DNA of 64,000 nucleotides from Azospirillum sp. (GTDB lineage: Bacteria > Pseudomonadota > Alphaproteobacteria > Azospirillales > Azospirillaceae), in contig JAIXPD010000026.1 in assembly GCA_027486405.1 (NCBI GenBank), positions 33,884 through 97,883 of the forward strand. Reading direction: 5' to 3'. Shown here one piece after another: positions 63,075 through 64,000 of this stretch; position 1 is the stretch's first letter, and each line of letters starts with the position of its first letter. The notes beneath the pieces are model-generated. The model saw only the letters and a program-made list of their open reading frames with translations, did not search any database and was not told the DNA's origin. Both the position numbers and the translations under genes were made by a program.

Positions 63075-63884
63075 GACGCCAAATTCTCCGATGGCCGCCC
63101 GCTGACCGCCCGGGGTGCCGCCTTCACCTATGAAACGGCCAAGAAGGCCGGGTTGGTGCTCGATCTGACCGAACTCGCCTCCGTCAAGACCATCGACACG
63201 ACGACCGTTGTCTTCACGCTGAAGGCACCGCGCATCACCTTCCCCAACACGCTGGCCGTGTTGGGGATTGTCCCGGAACACACCTACAAGGCCGAGATCT
63301 ATGGACGCGCGCCGGTTGGCTCCGGCCCGTTCCGGCTTCTGTCCTGGACCGAAGGCGAACAGGCCATCGTCAAGCCGAATCCCTGTTATTATGGCGCGAA
63401 ATCAGCCTTCTCGAAGGTGACGTTCCTGTTCACCAAGGATGATTCCACCTACGCCGCCGCGAAGGCCGGCAAGCTCGACGTGGCCACGATGTCCAACGCG
63501 CTGGCAGGCGGGGTTCCCGTCGGCATGGGCTTGGTCGACGCCAAGACCGTCGACAATCGCGGGCTGGCCTTCCCGATGCAGCCCGACACCGGTCGGAAGA
63601 CCGACAAGGGCTATCCCATCGGCAACAACGTGACCTCCGATCCGGCCATCCGCAAGGCGGTGAACGTGGCGCTGGACCGCAAGGCGCTGGCCGCCGCCGT
63701 GCTGAACGCCTTCGGACGCCCCGCCTATGGTCCCGCCGACGATCTTCCCTGGGACAATCCCAATCACCGGCTGGCCGACGCGGATCCGGCGGCGGCCCGC
63801 AAAATTCTCGCCGACGCCGGATGGAAGCCCGGTGCCGACGGCGTTCTGGAAAAGAACGGGATCCGGGCGAAGTTCAGCGTCTAG
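63075..63884 (+). pseudogene. solute-binding protein (SBP_bac_5 type) truncated at both ends
   Basis: An open frame of about 269 codons without a start codon, beginning with DAKFSDGRPLTA and ending at a TAG formed at the IS junction. The core (GIVPEHTYKAE, VGSGPFRLLSW, DPAIRKAVNVALDRKALA) is that of peptide/nickel-type periplasmic binding proteins. About half of the N-terminus and the last third are missing. The 3' break coincides with the IS630 end; the 5' break has no visible cause. Probably non-functional. Confidence 0.85.
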
Positions 63885-64000
63885 AGCATCGAGCGTTTAA
63901 TCTGGCGCATATCCAGCGTGCATGAAGTAGTTCCAGCATTCCTCAGGTGTATAGAGGTCACAGATGGAGCCGACGGCTTTCCAGAGTTCCTCAATGGTGC
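63882..64000 (-). mobile_element. IS630-family insertion sequence, one end, running off the window
   Basis: The element begins at a TA dinucleotide (63882-63883), the IS630 target, inside the binding-protein gene. The end of its transposase is visible at 63897-64000 on the minus strand: ...TIEELWKAVGSIC then PEECWNYFMHAGYAPD and stop, the usual IS630 C-terminus. Most of the element, and the other end, are outside. Confidence 0.85.
63897..64000 (-). CDS. IS630-family transposase, C-terminal fragment (partial)
   Basis: About 34 visible codons with IEELWKAVGSICDLYTPEEC and YFMHAGYAPD before a TAA stop, matching the C-terminal end of IS630 transposases. The DDE catalytic residues lie beyond the edge, so activity cannot be judged. 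Confidence 0.85.
   Translation of the reverse strand, partial: TIEELWKAVGSICDLYTPEECWNYFMHAGYAPD

Overview
The window is GC-rich, densely coded DNA from a single bacterial chromosome or large replicon. The gene set points to an alphaproteobacterium, most likely an Azospirillum-like member of the Rhodospirillales. It includes a bifunctional PutA without an N-terminal DNA-binding domain next to a divergent Lrp-type PutR, a PAS-MCP-PilZ chemoreceptor, a one-polypeptide indolepyruvate ferredoxin oxidoreductase, xanthine dehydrogenase and a cytochrome bd operon. The taxonomic call is inference from gene content. I see no rRNA, tRNA or CRISPR array.

Layout. 1-7 kb: chemoreceptor (runs off the left edge), putR and putA. 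7-12 kb: a large exported protein with a possible His/Cys protease dyad, several small conserved proteins of unknown function (one RMF-like) and a transglutaminase-like protein. 12-22.5 kb: tag, ribB under an FMN riboswitch, a cysteine desulfurase, and two GH1 glycosidases flanking indolepyruvate oxidoreductase and an ACP-like protein. 22.5-34.7 kb, minus strand: a four-gene operon of a small exported beta-rich protein, a CHASE2 adenylate cyclase, a TpsB outer-membrane transporter, and a 2560-residue TpsA exoprotein that ends in an intact caspase (C14) domain. 35-45 kb: phoU, a LysR / TPP enzyme / ALDH7 catabolic cluster, and xdhABC. 45-51 kb: an IS3 remnant and an AT-rich stretch with a good Fur box, followed by a MATE exporter and a complete FecBCD-type iron-siderophore ABC importer. 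51-56.5 kb: two DUF2946-like proteins, then a cytochrome bd block (membrane protein, cydP, cydA, cydB, cydX) and a SCO protein. 56.5-61.9 kb, minus strand: DUF2946, DUF2244, a TonB-dependent receptor and the MbnP/MbnH metalloprotein pair. 62-64 kb: a cobalamin riboswitch driving a CbiM-like cobalt permease, then a solute-binding protein gene broken by an IS630-family element that runs off the right edge.

How the genes work together. Metal supply and respiration dominate the right half: Fur-type iron uptake, probable copper handling (MbnP/MbnH, SCO, DUF2946), cobalt uptake under B12 control, and cytochrome bd. The strongest candidate for an undescribed system is the 22.5-34.7 kb operon. It would place a caspase-like peptidase at the end of a secreted filamentous adhesin and couple its production to a membrane cAMP sensor in the same transcript. 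The second candidate is the five-gene DUF2946-DUF2244-TonB receptor-MbnP-MbnH operon, which looks like a metal acquisition module independent of a methanobactin biosynthesis cluster.
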